Below, piece after piece: positions 22,018-33,577 of a stretch of DNA of 64,000 nt. The notes below the pieces were generated by a model. The model was not told the origin of the DNA. It saw only the letters and a list, made by a program, of their open reading frames with translations, and searched no databases. The position numbers were made by a program, and so were the translations under genes. Position 1 is the first letter of the stretch. Each line of letters begins with the position of its first letter. This stretch comes from Batillaria attramentaria (lineage: Eukaryota > Mollusca > Gastropoda > Batillariidae). The stretch spans positions 211,501-275,500 of the forward strand of contig JACVVK020000531.1 in NCBI GenBank assembly GCA_018292915.2. Reading direction: 5' to 3'.

Positions 22018-22314
22018 TTCATTCGGGCCGATCGTTGGGGGTTCTCTCCGGGTACTCCGGCTTCCTTCCCCTCTGCTTTGGAAATGTTCAGCCCACAAAA
22101 TTTGAAAATAAATGCAATTCTAAAGTCCGAAATTTAAATAGCTGAGCTGACCCTTCGCACCACGTGATTGTAATGTGTTTATGTCCAGCGTGTGAGAGAA
22201 TGCGTGTGATTCACGTGAGCGTGCGTGTTGGGTTCAGTTCGCGGCGCTTTGAGCCGATTCAAGAAATTGGGTAAAGCGCCTATACAATGCTCATTATTAT
22301 TATTATTATTATTA
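22018..22314 (+). mobile_element. SINE-A, 5'-truncated, (ATT)n tail
   Basis: Starts at TTCATTCGGGCC and lacks the tRNA-like head. Body and tail match 8080-8380 closely. Confidence 0.92.
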
Positions 22315-22440
22315 ATGTGCAAGAAATTTTCACACGGCAATATCTGTCCTCCGGTTGTCACCTATTTCTTTCTTCTGCCCATCGACCGTTAAGGAGATAC
22401 AGACATACTCCATTTCTTTGCTGAACTCAATTCCACCCAC

Positions 22441-22632
22441 GTAAGTTTGGGGTTGTGCACCAGTGGCCTCACAAAAAAAAAAATGTCTGCATGGATTTAA
22501 ATTTGGCTCGGTGGGAGTGTTGCACTTTGATTAAACTCGTGTTTGCTGCAATAAGAGCCGACAAGGCACCGTTAAACTTGCCTGATTCTCGGATACCAGG
22601 AACCAAAAACCAAAACCGAAAAAGAGTCAGAA
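22441..22632 (+). repeat. Dispersed repeat D, copy 1
   Basis: TGCACCAGTGGCC, TGTCTGCATGGATTTAAAT, GGGAGTGTTGCACTTTGATT, ACTCGTGTTTGCTGC and AAAACCGAAAAAGAG blocks recur, reverse-complemented, at 25021-25298 and 39400-39620. The class is unknown and no termini could be defined. Confidence 0.8.
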
Positions 22633-23391
22633 TTTTTTTTTTTGTTTTTCGATAGGCCTTAGGCCCATTCAAAGTTGAGAGTGACATCCAGACATTCTTA
22701 TACACATCCATACATGTATATAAAAAACCAAACTGCAAAACAAAGTATATCAACTCAGCTGAGCAACTGTTGTCTTTTTCTTAAAGCTAGAAAAATATAT
22801 AATAATGCCAGGTTCTTAACTGTATAATAGTTACTTGAGGCCATTAACAAAGTAAGTCGAAAGCTGCTTGGATGGTTCCAGTATTTTCTAGGGATAAACC
22901 AAAGAGTCAGAAAGTGGGAGACTCGTGCACAGTACGACATGTGTTAAGCGGAACCTATGAAAATGCAATTTCTCAACAGCGGAGACAATGCGAGATTCAG
23001 TTCGGGCAATATCTGTCCGCGAGCTATCACCTATTATCTTCCTTCTGCCCATCGACTATGTTTCAGAGATACAGAGCTATTCCATTAAATTTCTTCACTG
23101 AAAGTGCAATGGCCATCTGCTAACAAATGAGGCCATGCCGCAAGAGATTTTCACACAATATCTGTCCGCAAGTTAAGTTATCACCTATTTTCTTCCTTTC
23201 TGCGCATCGACTATGTTACAAAGATAAGAAATACTCCGTTTCTTTACTTGAAGTGGAAACGACTATTTGCTAACAAAAGAGGCCATGCGCCAGACATTTT
23301 CACACAATACCTGTCCACAAGTTAAGTTATCATCTATTTTCTTCCGTCTGTCTATCCACTATGTTACAGAGTTGCTGCATATTTTCTTTGA

Positions 23392-23741
23392 TTAAACGGG
23401 CTAATTTCAATTTTGCTAAGCGATCTTATGCTTCCGAACAGTTTCGCTCGTGAGTGCGCCTGTACGCTCGAAATACTCTATCTTGATGATTAGTACATCT
23501 CTTAATGCGTTACAATGTTGTTTACACTTTGCGCGAGCGGTCGAACATTCAAATTCTACGACTATTGATGAGTGCTGAGTGTGGTAGTCGCATCATCGAG
23601 TAAGCTTCTGCAGGGTCAGTGCCAGCATTACAGACGCTGTCACTGTCCAGGTGTCTAAGCGATGTGATGATAGATACCACGAAAACAGCTCAGAACGACC
23701 TGTGATTTAAAAAAAGAAGAAGCCAGCATTAGCCCCTTTAA
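23392..23741 (+). mobile_element. TTAA-type MITE family C, best-preserved copy
   Basis: TTAA begins at 23392 followed by ACGGGCTAATTTC; the other end is GCATTAGCCCCT followed by TTAA at 23738-23741. Terminal inverted repeats are therefore A(C/G)GGGCTAAT(T/G). About 342 bp lie between the TTAAs and there is no coding capacity. The element sits cleanly inside one unit of the tandem array, so the empty site can be read from sister units. Confidence 0.9.
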
Positions 23742-23779
23742 GTGGAGTGGCTATCTGCTAACAAAAGAGGCCTTGCGCG

Positions 23780-23870
23780 GGCAGGTGGGTGTTTGGGGGT
23801 TTAACGTACTTTTCCACCACATACGGGTGATATCAAAGACGGGGCAACGATGAAAAAGCCAGCACAAATA
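23780..23870 (-). mobile_element. SINE-B 3' fragment
   Basis: Reverse-strand GGTGGGTGTTTGGGGGTTTA, TTTTCCACCACATACGGGTG and GACGGGGCAACGATGAAAAA. The head is missing; the insert lies in the ~140 bp array. Confidence 0.88.
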
Positions 23871-24090
23871 GAGGCCATGCGCCTGAGATTTTCACACAGT
23901 ATCTGTCCAAAAGCGATCACCTATTTTTCCCCCCTCTACCGGTGGACCATATTACAGAGCCAGATACACCGTTTCCTTACTTAACAACGGAGACAATGCG
24001 CCAGAGATTTTCACACAATATCTATCGGCAGGTCTTCACCTATTTTCTTTCTTCTGCCTCTTCCGCTGAACCGTCTGCCCATTTCTGCTG

Positions 24091-25020
24091 CAGAACAAAT
24101 GTTTTGTCGGACCATCAGTACACTGCTAATCCTGGAGAGGTTTGTTGAATCAGCTGGTCTGCACGTTCACTCCCTTTTTGCTACGGAGAGAAAGGCAGAA
24201 ACCCAAGTTGTCGATGATGTGCAGTTACAGACAAAAGATGGTGCACGTGGGTGCAGAGGTACCGTCGTTTGAATAAAGGATTTACGCGTTTCGCAAATCC
24301 ATTGCACTTACATCCTTTTTTTTTAAGATTTACAGCTACTGTCATCTGGAAAATTAAAAGAAAAAAAAAAACCCAAAACACTCTAAACGCTTCGTAAATC
24401 CATCGCGCTTACATCCTTTTTTTGATGACGAGAGAGATGGAAAGAGAGGAGAACAAGGGTACTGACACCGAGCCTTTTTTAGGGGCACCTCGCCTTCCTG
24501 ATTCCAGAGCAATGTAGGATTATTTATGATGTTTGCCTGCAAATCAAGTCACCAAATCACATGTGAACTCCTGGACGAATCCTTGATCCCCCCAAAAGAC
24601 CAAACTTCCCAAAAACTAAACCGGATATTCTTCAAAGAAAAGTGAAGGAAGGAGCTGAAATTAAACAGAGAAAGTCAGTCCCTAGCAGAGAAGACCAATC
24701 CTAAACTGAAACTGGGAAAACGGGGGTAGGAGTGGAGTTGTCTGTACTACCTTTCTGAACATCCCTCATGTTAACCATCTACCATGCCAACAGATCCCAG
24801 CGCTGCATCACCAGCAATCGTAATTCGGCTCATTCGAAGAGCTAACGATTCAGTTGAAACAGTATTCCTCGCGAGCAGTTCTTTCGATTATTGAGTCCTA
24901 ACCCTACTTTATCCAATGCTACAAAACAAACTAAACTAAACTAAAATAAAATAAAGGCATATCTAAATCAAACTAAAAAAAAAAAAAAAAAGAAGGCATA
25001 TCTAAACCTGCAATCAACTT
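24091..25020. other. Mixed sequence, one ~37 bp direct repeat
   Basis: TTTCGCAAATCCATTGCACT (near 24288) recurs as CTTCGTAAATCCATCGCGCT (near 24390), each followed by TACATCCTTTTTTT. A plus-strand open stretch near 24565-24703 includes LQRKVKEGAEIKQRKSV but has no start or splice support. Confidence 0.4.
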
Positions 25021-25298
25021 AACACATTTCGTACCGTGCACGAGTTTCCCACGTTTTTGGCTTCTTTTTTTTCGGTTTTGGCCCACGTGTTTGGCTCTTT
25101 TTTCGGTTTTGGCCCTGTATGGGAAAATCAGGCAAGATTAGGGGTAACTTGACGGCTCTTACGGCAGCAAACACGAGTACAATCAAAGTGCAACACTCCC
25201 ACTGAGCCAGATTTAAATCCATGCAGACACAGATTAATTGTGCTATTTTTCATTGCGGCCAGTGGTGCACAACCGTAAACTGACTTGTTAGGAATAGT
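25021..25298 (-). repeat. Dispersed repeat D, copy 2
   Basis: Reverse complement of 22441-22632 with extra sequence (CATTTCGTACCGTGCACGAG) shared with copy 3. Contains a local duplication of TTTTTTCGGTTTTGGCCC. Confidence 0.8.
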
Positions 25299-25744
25299 GT
25301 TAAAGCAAATTGCTCTGATGTTTGGAATTGAGATCATTGTGTGCACCGAATAAGAAGACGTTTTTTTTTTGTTTTGTTTTTTTTACCATCGGGTTCTGCC
25401 AGACAGATATGATTAAGTTTTTATCATCGAACAGAAAATGGAAATAGGACATCCCTTGGAGAAAAAAAAATCGGTTGTTGACATGAGACAGCCGTAATGA
25501 CGAGTTAGAAAATATAATGAGGGATTTTGCAATGCGAGCCTTGAAGGATATTTAAGCCTGTCGATAATGGCAACAATTTCGCCGAATTGAGCAATAATGT
25601 TTCCTTACTTACCATGTATTATGACGATTTTGTCTGCAATTTCGTTTTTTTTTTTTTTAATACTTTGCCGGGCTATTAGCAGATTCGTTGCTGTACAGAA
25701 ACAATTGTTTTGGTATCGCACAGATCATAGAGATGCTTAAGAAT
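25299..25744. other. No supported gene
   Basis: AT-rich sequence with poly-T runs near 25361 and 25647. Confidence 0.4.
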
Positions 25745-25823
25745 CTCTCTCTCTCTCTCTCTCTCTCCCCGACTCTCTCTCTCTCTCTCTCTCCCCGACT
25801 CTCTCTCTCCTCTCTCTCTGAGT

Positions 25824-25916
<93 letters not shown>
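25745..25916. repeat. (CT)n-(CA)n-(GA)n compound tract able to fold back
   Basis: CT-rich arm 25745-25822, CA run about 25826-25880, GA run 25884-25916. The CT and GA arms are reverse complements around a CA loop. Confidence 0.96.
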
Positions 25917-25919
<3 letters not shown>

Positions 25920-26181
25920 CATTGCCACATGTTGTTTTTCTCCCCATGCAATGCCTGCCCCTGGGGGCACGATGGCTCAAGTTGCTCCAATTGTCTTATC
26001 GGCTGTCCCATACACAAACCGACGGATGCACAGTTTGAAAGAGGTAAACGCGCAGATACAATGGTAAAACAGATTTCGTGCCGGATATTCGTAATACTAA
26101 TACCTCGCTCCATCAGATATGCATGGAGACCAAGCATATCCCATAACGCACTGTATGACGGGACATCACGCTCCTTCCGTT

Positions 26182-26720
26182 CGTAAGTGAGCAGAAACAT
26201 ATGGTCGCTTCTGCCGGGGTGATATGAACATTATTACCCATTACGGATAAGAAATACCCAGAAAGTAACGCTTGTTGAAGCACCGTAAGTGATGAGAAAC
26301 ATATGGCTGCTTTGCAGGGTGAATAGAACATATACCATTACGGATCAGAAAAAACAGAGAATAACGCTTGTTGAGGCACCGTAAGTTAGAAGAAACTTGT
26401 GGTTACTTTTGCAAGGTGACATGAACATTATTACCCTCTGCGAATCAAAACTACCCAGAAACTAACGCTTGTTGAAGCACCGTAAGTGAGACAAAACATA
26501 TGGTTGCTTCTCCCAGGGTGATATGACCATTATTACGCAGTACCGACCAGAAACATATAGACACTAACTTGCTGATGCACGATAACGAAAAAACGAGAAA
26601 AGCAATGTAAACTGTCCCGTTGGCTTCATATGGTTGCTTTTGTCGGGATGATATAAACATTATTACACCCCCTTCGGACAAAAAAATACCCAGAAATTGA
26701 CGCTTCTTGAAGGACACGAA
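26182..26720. repeat. Tandem array of ~100 bp units, about five copies
   Basis: Units start at CGTAAG at 26182, 26284, 26380 and 26481, with a diverged fifth from about 26625. Shared blocks are AACATATGGTTGCTTCTG, GATATGAACATTATTACCC and ACGCTTGTTGAAGCACCG. Confidence 0.9.
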
Positions 26721-27002
26721 ACAAAGAATGATATCATATAGGCAATGCAATCTGCTGGCGTCGTGTTGATCACTACTATCAATGGAGTAACGTTTCGACA
26801 AGTTGCAATATTTGCTGTGTATGCGCTTAGTATTTATCTTTGTTTTGCCTAGTTGTAATTGTTATTTGTTTTCTACGCTTTTTTGTCATCGGGAGTTCGA
26901 AAAATTAGCATGAAGGTGCAACGTCTCCTGCATGTCCTGGGTTTATACCGCCCCGTAGACCAGTTTGCATCCTTTGTCCAACGTTACATTTTTTTCATGT
27001 AG

Positions 27003-27083
27003 TGCAGGCACACTCAGCCGCGAATGAGTCTTTGTGGCTTGCGCGGCTTTAAGCCATAAAAACTCACCCACTCACTCACCCAG
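27003..27083 (+). mobile_element. Short retroposon family E, (ACTC)n tail
   Basis: GAATGAGTCTTTGTGGCTTG, CGCGGCTTTAAGCC and a (CACT)n tail. Related pieces are at 48867-48930 and, reversed, at 51318-51398. Only the 3' part is visible. Confidence 0.65.
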
Positions 27084-27145
27084 ACAGGGTTTCGTGTGGA
27101 ACATCCGATTAAAAATTGTCTTTTGATGCCCTTATTCACCTGAAT

Positions 27146-27301
27146 CCATCCTCCGCCTACCCTGAACACGGCAGCCAAGATGTCGACCTCACTTTGCCAG
27201 CCCCTGAGGCGGTGGAGAAGGCCCTCTTGAAACACTTACAGCAGTTTGACAACTCATTATGGCGTCCAGAGGGCTCTGCCCCAAACAGAACCTCCGTCTG
27301 A
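27146..27301 (+). CDS. Candidate terminal coding exon, unknown protein
   Basis: An open frame ending at TGA (27299-27301) reads protein-like with mixed codons: HGSQDVDLTLPAPEAVEKA, then LLKHLQQFDNSLW. A pyrimidine-rich, AG-free stretch precedes CACGGCAG near 27177, a plausible acceptor; upstream the frame is open back to about 27113. The helix-like AVEKALLKHLQQF segment is the most protein-like part. No family is recognised. Length alone is not significant. Confidence 0.28.
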   Translation, partial: PSSAYPEHGSQDVDLTLPAPEAVEKALLKHLQQFDNSLWRPEGSAPNRTSV

Positions 27302-27523
27302 AGAACCCTCCGCAAACCGGGTTGGGCACCTCTACACCGTCATGGGGGGTTTCCATGAAATATTTACCCAGTGAAATTATAGGGGTTGAACGGCTGAAAA
27401 TGACGACTTTGTAAGTTTTAAAGTCTGAGTTTGCTTGCATTGCTATCCTATATGTGCTTCTGTGCTTTGTGTTGCTGGTAGTGTTGTGTTTGCTGTTGTT
27501 GATGTAACTGTAATTGTTTTTGT

Positions 27524-27541
27524 TCTTCTTCTTCTTCTTCT

Positions 27542-27584
<43 letters not shown>

Positions 27585-27588
27585 TCCC
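27524..27588. repeat. (CTT)n(CT)n compound microsatellite
   Basis: CTT units pass into CT units; Ser/Leu-rich and Glu/Arg-rich frames across it are artefacts. Confidence 0.96.
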
Positions 27589-29084
27589 CTTTGTTTTGTT
27601 TTATTTTCCACGCGATAGCTAGAAACGGGATTATGCGAAGGTCACTGCAGGCACTAAGGTTTGGACTAATGCAAACGGTGGCATAGAGAGAATAACCCAG
27701 TACACAACACGCATTTTCAACTCCAGCTTTTCCAGGCAGCCCGCTGGGCAAGAAAATAAGGAATGCGGGAATAATCGGGCAAAACTCAGCATCTGTACAT
27801 AACCTAACACCATAAGCGAAGTTGTCTGTGAACTTTTTTTTTCCCAAGAAAATTATAATCCAATGTATTCTTCACTATTGATTTTTTGTTGGTGTTCGTG
27901 GCACACTGGGTTCTAGAAGCCTGTCAGTCCTGCCGTTATCATTTTTTTCACAAAAAGTATAAGCGTCATGGATCTGATAGGCGTTTAGACCTTTTCTCCA
28001 GATGACTGATGCTCGTGCTTGAACCTCCGTCTGGAGAACCTTCATAGAGGGTGGTACGGACTAGGGGTGGGGGGAGGGGGGAGGGGTTGTGGGAATGGTA
28101 GGAGGGGGGAGGAATTGGGGTTTAAGGAGGATGTATCCTGGGAGCTGGCTCCTTGTGAAGACTGTAACCTGTTTGGCCCGGGGGGCTGCGAGCGCCTGAG
28201 AGTCTCAACAAGGTGTTTCCTTTCATGTTAGCAAGCCCCGCCAATTGAAATACTTCGCCTTGCTAGAGAAGAAGCATCCATGAATGAAGGCTCTGGGTGC
28301 TTGTCTTCCCATGTACCACCACGCCTGTTGTCATGACGGAGGAGTTAGTCAGGGAGTGAAGGGACGCGGATTTGGGAACAAGGGGTGGTGGAGGGGGGGG
28401 GAGGGCGTTGGTGTTCTTGTGTTTGTTTGTTTGTTTGTTTTGTTAGTCTTGTTTCTTTTGTTTGTTTCTTTTGTTTGTTTGTTGTTGTTTTGGGCGGGGG
28501 AGAGGGGGGTGGGGTGAGGGGAGGGGGGGGGAGCTGTAAGTGTTCTTTATTGAACGGCGACACGCAGAGAGCTACTAACGGTCATGCTGGTTCTTCCGTT
28601 TGGATACCCAGTATTTGGAGCCCGAATTAGACAGCTTTTAATTGGATTATAAAGAGTAAACAAGGTAACCCGCGACTAACAGTCATGCTGGTACTTTGGT
28701 TTCGAAAGTATTCTGACGCCAGAACAAATAACTATATTTGTATTTGTGTATGGAACCCACCAAAGCAATGTTATGCCGTTTCTCTTGTCCTGACTGAACT
28801 ATGATTTCAATCGTGTTTTTTGTCGTTTCTTGCTGGCAAGATGAAAGAAGTTATGATGAAGTAAAGCCGCTTCCTTGACGTTTGAGACAAGCACTTCCGA
28901 CCAGTCTCTCCTTTTCTCACTTGCACATCTCACCTTCGCCGTTAAAATCAATACTCAAAACATCCAGTGTACATTTCAAAGATCATAAAGGAAGACTTGA
29001 GACGCCTGGTACTAGTTTTTGTATCGGTATTGTTAGACGCTTTTGCACAGAGCAACTGCCTCAGCAGTCAGTGTGTTTTCACAG
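27589..29084. other. No supported gene; G-rich patches
   Basis: G-rich blocks near 28060-28130 and 28380-28535 with (GTTT)n. GAACCTCCGTCTG(A/G)AGAACC occurs at 27290 and 28020, and TAAC(G/A)GTCATGCTGGT occurs near 28576 and 28678. Confidence 0.45.
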
Positions 29085-29189
29085 CATGATCCATTCGCAA
29101 GAAAGTGTAAAGAAGGTAGTGTTACAATTGCCAGGAAGTGCACAGAAGACAACAACATACTGAAAGCGATATCCGTCAGGGAAATGTGA
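29085..29189 (+). CDS. Possible terminal coding exon
   Basis: Acceptor-like GTGTGTTTTCACAG ends at 29084. Frame 0 is open for 34 codons to TGA at 29187, beginning HDPFARKCKEGSVTIARKC and ending ISVREM. No domain recognised; chance open frame is a real alternative. Confidence 0.2.
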   Translation, partial: HDPFARKCKEGSVTIARKCTEDNNILKAISVREM

Positions 29190-29677
29190 TCAGACTTAAC
29201 GTCGTGGGTGGTACACGCCATCCAGCTAATAAAGAAACACAGAGGAAACACCCTTCATCGACTTTTTTTTTTATAGTCGAACACAATGTTACTGATCTCA
29301 GAAAACTTGCTCTTGCTCAGCTGGGTTTGGCAAGGTCTCAGGCAACTTTATTGAAAACTCGATAAAGTCAATTATCTTGATTCCTTATCGTTTATGAAAT
29401 GATATCAGGTAAAGCATAATCTTGATACTGATTTTTTTCTTAAATGCTGTTCCCGAAACCATGCGCACATTTTCTGCAGAAAAGACACTGACAGCAACTT
29501 GTTTTGTATCTACCGTTGTGCAAGTAGTATGCAAAGCTCAGCCAACTACATTTCTTCGGAGCCAAGTTTGCCAGACCACGTCATGTGCTCATTACGCCGC
29601 GGGATGCGATAGGCTGAATTCTGGGGGCTCGGCCGTTTTGAAGGACAGGAGTGGTGTCGTCTATTCTTACAAGCGTC

Positions 29678-29810
<133 letters not shown>

Positions 29811-29990
29811 CTAAAACAGATATGACAATTACTGAAGGGTCTTCCTTGAATTTTGATGACCGTTGTTCAGTTACGGCGTCTGGAAAATAAAAAACACAGA
29901 CAAGAGGGAAATAACTCGCCTTCTCATTTTGCCAATTTCGCCACGTTCAGCATCCTATACCTAAGGTTGACCTTTTCGTTTTACCTATAG

Positions 29991-30080
29991 ACGCCAAACA
30001 AAGAATCAGATGCAGACAGCAAGCATTCGATAGCAATTCCTTACAAAGCAAATTATCACCTGAAGTCGGATAACAACTGA
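29991..30080 (+). CDS. Possible terminal coding exon
   Basis: Pyrimidine-rich acceptor (CTTTTCGTTTTACCTATAG) ends at 29990, then 29 open codons (TPNKESDADSKHSIAIPYK first) to TGA at 30078. No domain. Weak. Confidence 0.2.
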   Translation, partial: TPNKESDADSKHSIAIPYKANYHLKSDNN

Positions 30081-30666
30081 GAAAATCTTTGGTTTGTGGG
30101 GTGACCTGAAAACTCAGACAGACAGAACGCTATGACCTGTGAAATCCCCAGAGCGAAAGTGCAATGTGAGATAAGAAACAATGTTATAACTTCTAAAGGA
30201 TGAGGTTTAAAGTGCAAATATTATCAGAACTGACGACTGCCGAAAAGCTAGAACAAGTATATGCCTACTATGGTTGGAAACGTCAGTTGACGATTGTTCC
30301 TATTCAAGGGAGAAATTCAGGACTTAGTTAACTGACAAGATGCTGATTATGTCTGTTATCTCTTTTCCGTATGCAGAGCAGTTAGAAAGTCAGTAATAGT
30401 TTTAGAAATGCTTGCATGTGACACGAGCGCCATTGAAAGCACATAGCGTGACGTTAGCATCCCAAGCAACCAATCAGCACTGGATACAAAACCGGAAATC
30501 ACTACCTACAACTTCTGGCTAAGCTGAAAGACTGATAATTTAATGGCACAGCTTTCATATTCAAGTAAGTAACAACTGACCATCTCAGGTCAAGTTGGTT
30601 TCGTTGAAAAATAAGTTTTAGTTCTAGTTTTGCTAGAGCTTCTTGATAGCTGCTATGACGGTTGAA
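30081..30666. other. No supported gene
   Basis: AT-moderate sequence; nothing recognised. Confidence 0.4.
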
Positions 30667-30680
30667 CTCTCTCTCTCTCT

Positions 30681-30722
<42 letters not shown>

Positions 30723-30783
30723 GGACAAAAAAAATAGTAAGAGAGACCTGTGCGTCCATTATATCATCCTTGAAAAATAAAGT

Positions 30784-30842
<59 letters not shown>
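30667..30842. repeat. (CT)n/(GA)n hairpin tract, family F tail, (TC)n(AC)n
   Basis: CT run 30667-30681 meets a GA run 30685-30719 after CACA, forming a potential hairpin. Next, 30735-30788 (GAGACCTGTGCGTCC, ATCATCCTTGAAAAATAAAG) is a retroposon-like tail also found at 33578-33633. It ends in (TC)n then (AC)n to 30842. Confidence 0.85.
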
Positions 30843-30845
<3 letters not shown>

Positions 30846-31171
30846 GCGTGAAACTTTGTAGGCAAGAATATGCCTCGCACATGCAGCGGGGAGGTGGCCC
30901 GTTGCGTAAACAGGTAGGATTGACAGTGTTTTGACGGGCGAAATCAGGCCAGGCTGTGAACACAAACAATCACCACACACACCCCACGATCAGTCTATAC
31001 CGCCATCACAAAAAAAACCTCAGCCATCACACCACATACCGAGTATCTTCCAGCTTCGTCCATGCTTCTCTCTGCCTCTCAATACTGAATAGCTGTCATC
31101 AAGCCGCTGCTCTAGAGGGTTTTTTTTTTTTGTTTTGTGCACAGCCGGGTCAGGGCACAGGAGCCTGTTAC

Positions 31172-31597
31172 CATTAATAATGATAACTAATAACAACTGA
31201 GTACTGTATAGGCGCTTTACCAACGTGTCTTGAATCGGCTCAAACGCCCCGCGAACTGAACCCAAACACGCACGCTCACGTGAATCACACGCATTCTCTC
31301 ACACACTGGACATGGACACAAGTAGAATCACGTGGTGCGAAGGGTCAGCTCAGCTGTTTAAGTTTCGGAATTTAGAATTGCATTTATTTGCAAACTTTGT
31401 GGGCTAAACATTTCCAAAGCAGTGGGAAAGGAACGACCCGGAATGACCCCCCCCCCCCCCCCCCCCAAAGTTCGGCCCGAATGAACGGTGCCACGTACGA
31501 GAAGGAAAACTTCTTTGCCCCGACTGAGTGGGACTCGAACCTGATCTCTCGCACTGGTGACGAAGTCGCTTAACCATTAGACCACTGACCGTCACGA
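31172..31597 (-). mobile_element. SINE-A, near full length, minus strand
   Basis: Tail (TAATAATG) at the left, body blocks GAACCCAAACACGCACGCTC and TCACGTGGTGCGAAGGGTCA, head at the right (GACTCGAACCTGATCTC, TTAACCATTAGACCACTGAC). A C20 run at 31447-31466 replaces part of the body. Confidence 0.92.
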
Positions 31598-32381
31598 CCA
31601 TCGCAAATACTTTGTTGACCAAGGCGTTATGTGCAAACGCATCAGACAATCTGAATGATTTGTATTACAAAGTGATGTTCAGGAAAGCAATTCAGATTGC
31701 TTTTGACACAACAAACAAACAAAAAAACCCATTTTCATTCCCAGTGCTATGAATGAGAAGGACAACCAAGCAGTAGTTTGCTGGCTTTTGCTGTTGTAAT
31801 GTCTGCATACGTTGAGCAGCTGTGTTTATCTAAGTCCAGTGTTATGTTTATATAGTGTTCGCTGACGTTATTATTGTATACTGGTGTGTCTAAGTCAAGT
31901 TTCACCCATGCGGGACATTGAAGTAATTATTATTATAACTGATGTCATTACACAGGATGCGGTATTATGCCCATACAAAGCTCTAAGGTTCTAAGAATGA
32001 CAAGAAGTTAAAGAGAGAGAGAGAGAGAGGGGGGGGGTCTCCAGTTCTTTCCCTTGCTAAAAGAGCCCTTGTGTGCTGGAACGCAGGGCTGAGGAAAAAA
32101 ATCGATATTACACCAAACACGTGTTCAGCACAGTGATGTCCCCTGTCTGGCTCGAATATTACGGTGTTTAATGCTTGTCCCTTCTTTTTTTACCGACAGA
32201 TGCCGCTTCATTGCGTCACACATTCAAATTAGGCAGACAAAAATAACTAAACTGAGATAAAGGAAGAAGATTCTGGTGCTCTTATGTAAGACAGATTGGT
32301 ACGGAAGGCAATTAAAAAACAAAACAAACAACAACAACAACAACAAAAACCCAACAAACACGAACCAAAAACTTACTTTGA

Positions 32382-32383
<2 letters not shown>
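31598..32383. other. No supported gene
   Basis: Unassigned DNA with a (GA)n(G)n patch near 32011-32037. Confidence 0.4.

Positions 32384-32466
<83 letters not shown>
32384..32466. repeat. (TG)41 microsatellite
   Basis: Uninterrupted TG run of 83 bp. Confidence 0.98.
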
Positions 32467-32469
<3 letters not shown>

Positions 32470-33577
32470 TTGTGTACGTCATGCACAAAACAAAAATATG
32501 AATAATAAAAAAGATATATATTGAAGGGTAATTTTTACCACGTGTGGTGGTAATGTATATTCCACCGCCTTGTCGTATTTTACTCAAAAAAAACCCGAAC
32601 AAAGAAGTCAGTTCGGCACAGGAAAGAAAGACAAAGTTGCTGGCCATACTGACAACAGAGAACCGACAAGAAACATTTGTTGAAACTTTAACAAGAACCG
32701 AACAGGAGAAAAAGAACACAGGGGAAAAAAGAGAAAGGCAAAAAAAAAACAAAAAAACCCAAACTCAAAAAACCCGATTATTGTTCAACTTTTTGTGTCC
32801 TCTCGTCGGTGAAGACCTCTGCGTCTCATATTTTACACTGTGTCTTATGTATTTTAGACTGTGTTCTATTTTTTAGACTTTGCTTTGCCCAGTCTTTCAG
32901 TGGTGAAGCTCAGGTGTGCTGGGGAACATTATTGTGATTGTATTTTTGACGAACGTCAACCAGCCACGTCATAAGTCTGTCGTTATCGTACGTCTTCGCA
33001 ACGTCAAGGACGTGAATCTGCTCCTAAATCATGTAGATCCTATTCTTTTGCTGATTTACTGTCAACGTCTGTAGATGTGATATTGTATTTTTTGGTGATT
33101 GATACTGCGCGGCGATACTGATTTTTTGTTTTGTTTTGTTTTTTTCAATCGAGTGACAAACAGTTTTCAGTTAAGGGTCTTTGTTTTCCTTTTTGTGGTG
33201 GTGGTGGTGGTGGTGGCGGTGGTGGTGCTGGTGGTGCTGGTCTCAGGGTGTGTGCGGTGTGGGGGGTGGGGGGGGGGGGGAGAAGGGCACTGTCGTAAGT
33301 TTACAACAAGTTTAGACACGTGACTTTCCAACCGATTTTTATTTTTCATCCGCAGTGTCCATTTCAGGAAAGGAAAGTATCGTGTTCACTTTAATTTCCT
33401 TCATGTGCTACGTTTGGTGACATATCTTTAAAAAAAATTAAATCTAACATATGCATGTATTGAAACGTTAACTCACTGCCCCTCTCCGGCACCCACCCCC
33501 CTCTCCTCCCCCACAAACAAACCCATCTCTCTCTCTCTCTCTCTCTCCTTGTTTGTTGGTGTAGCAACTGGGGACAT
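32467..33577. other. A-rich then mixed sequence, no gene proven
   Basis: The 110-codon frame 32544-32876 is Lys/Thr/Gln-rich because the DNA is A-rich. GGT triplets occur near 33196-33240, a poly-G at 33267-33282 and (CT)n at 33527-33547. Confidence 0.45.

Larger units (their letters stand above)
21780..24090. repeat. Diverged tandem array, ~140 bp unit, with nested insertions
   Basis: Recurring blocks are GAGGCCATGCGCCAGAGATT, TTCACACAATATCTGTCC, ATCACCTATTTTCTTCCTTC, TGCCCATCGACTATGTTACA and TACTCCATTTCTTT, in that order, at about 21840, 22320, 22980, 23130, 23270, 23870 and 24000. The array is broken by SINE-A (22018-22314), repeat D (22441-22632), family C (23392-23741) and SINE-B (23780-23870). 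Confidence 0.85.

Noticed and set aside
21780..24090. CRISPR array
   Set aside because: Units are ~140 bp, diverged, and lack short identical repeats with unique spacers; the DNA is eukaryotic.
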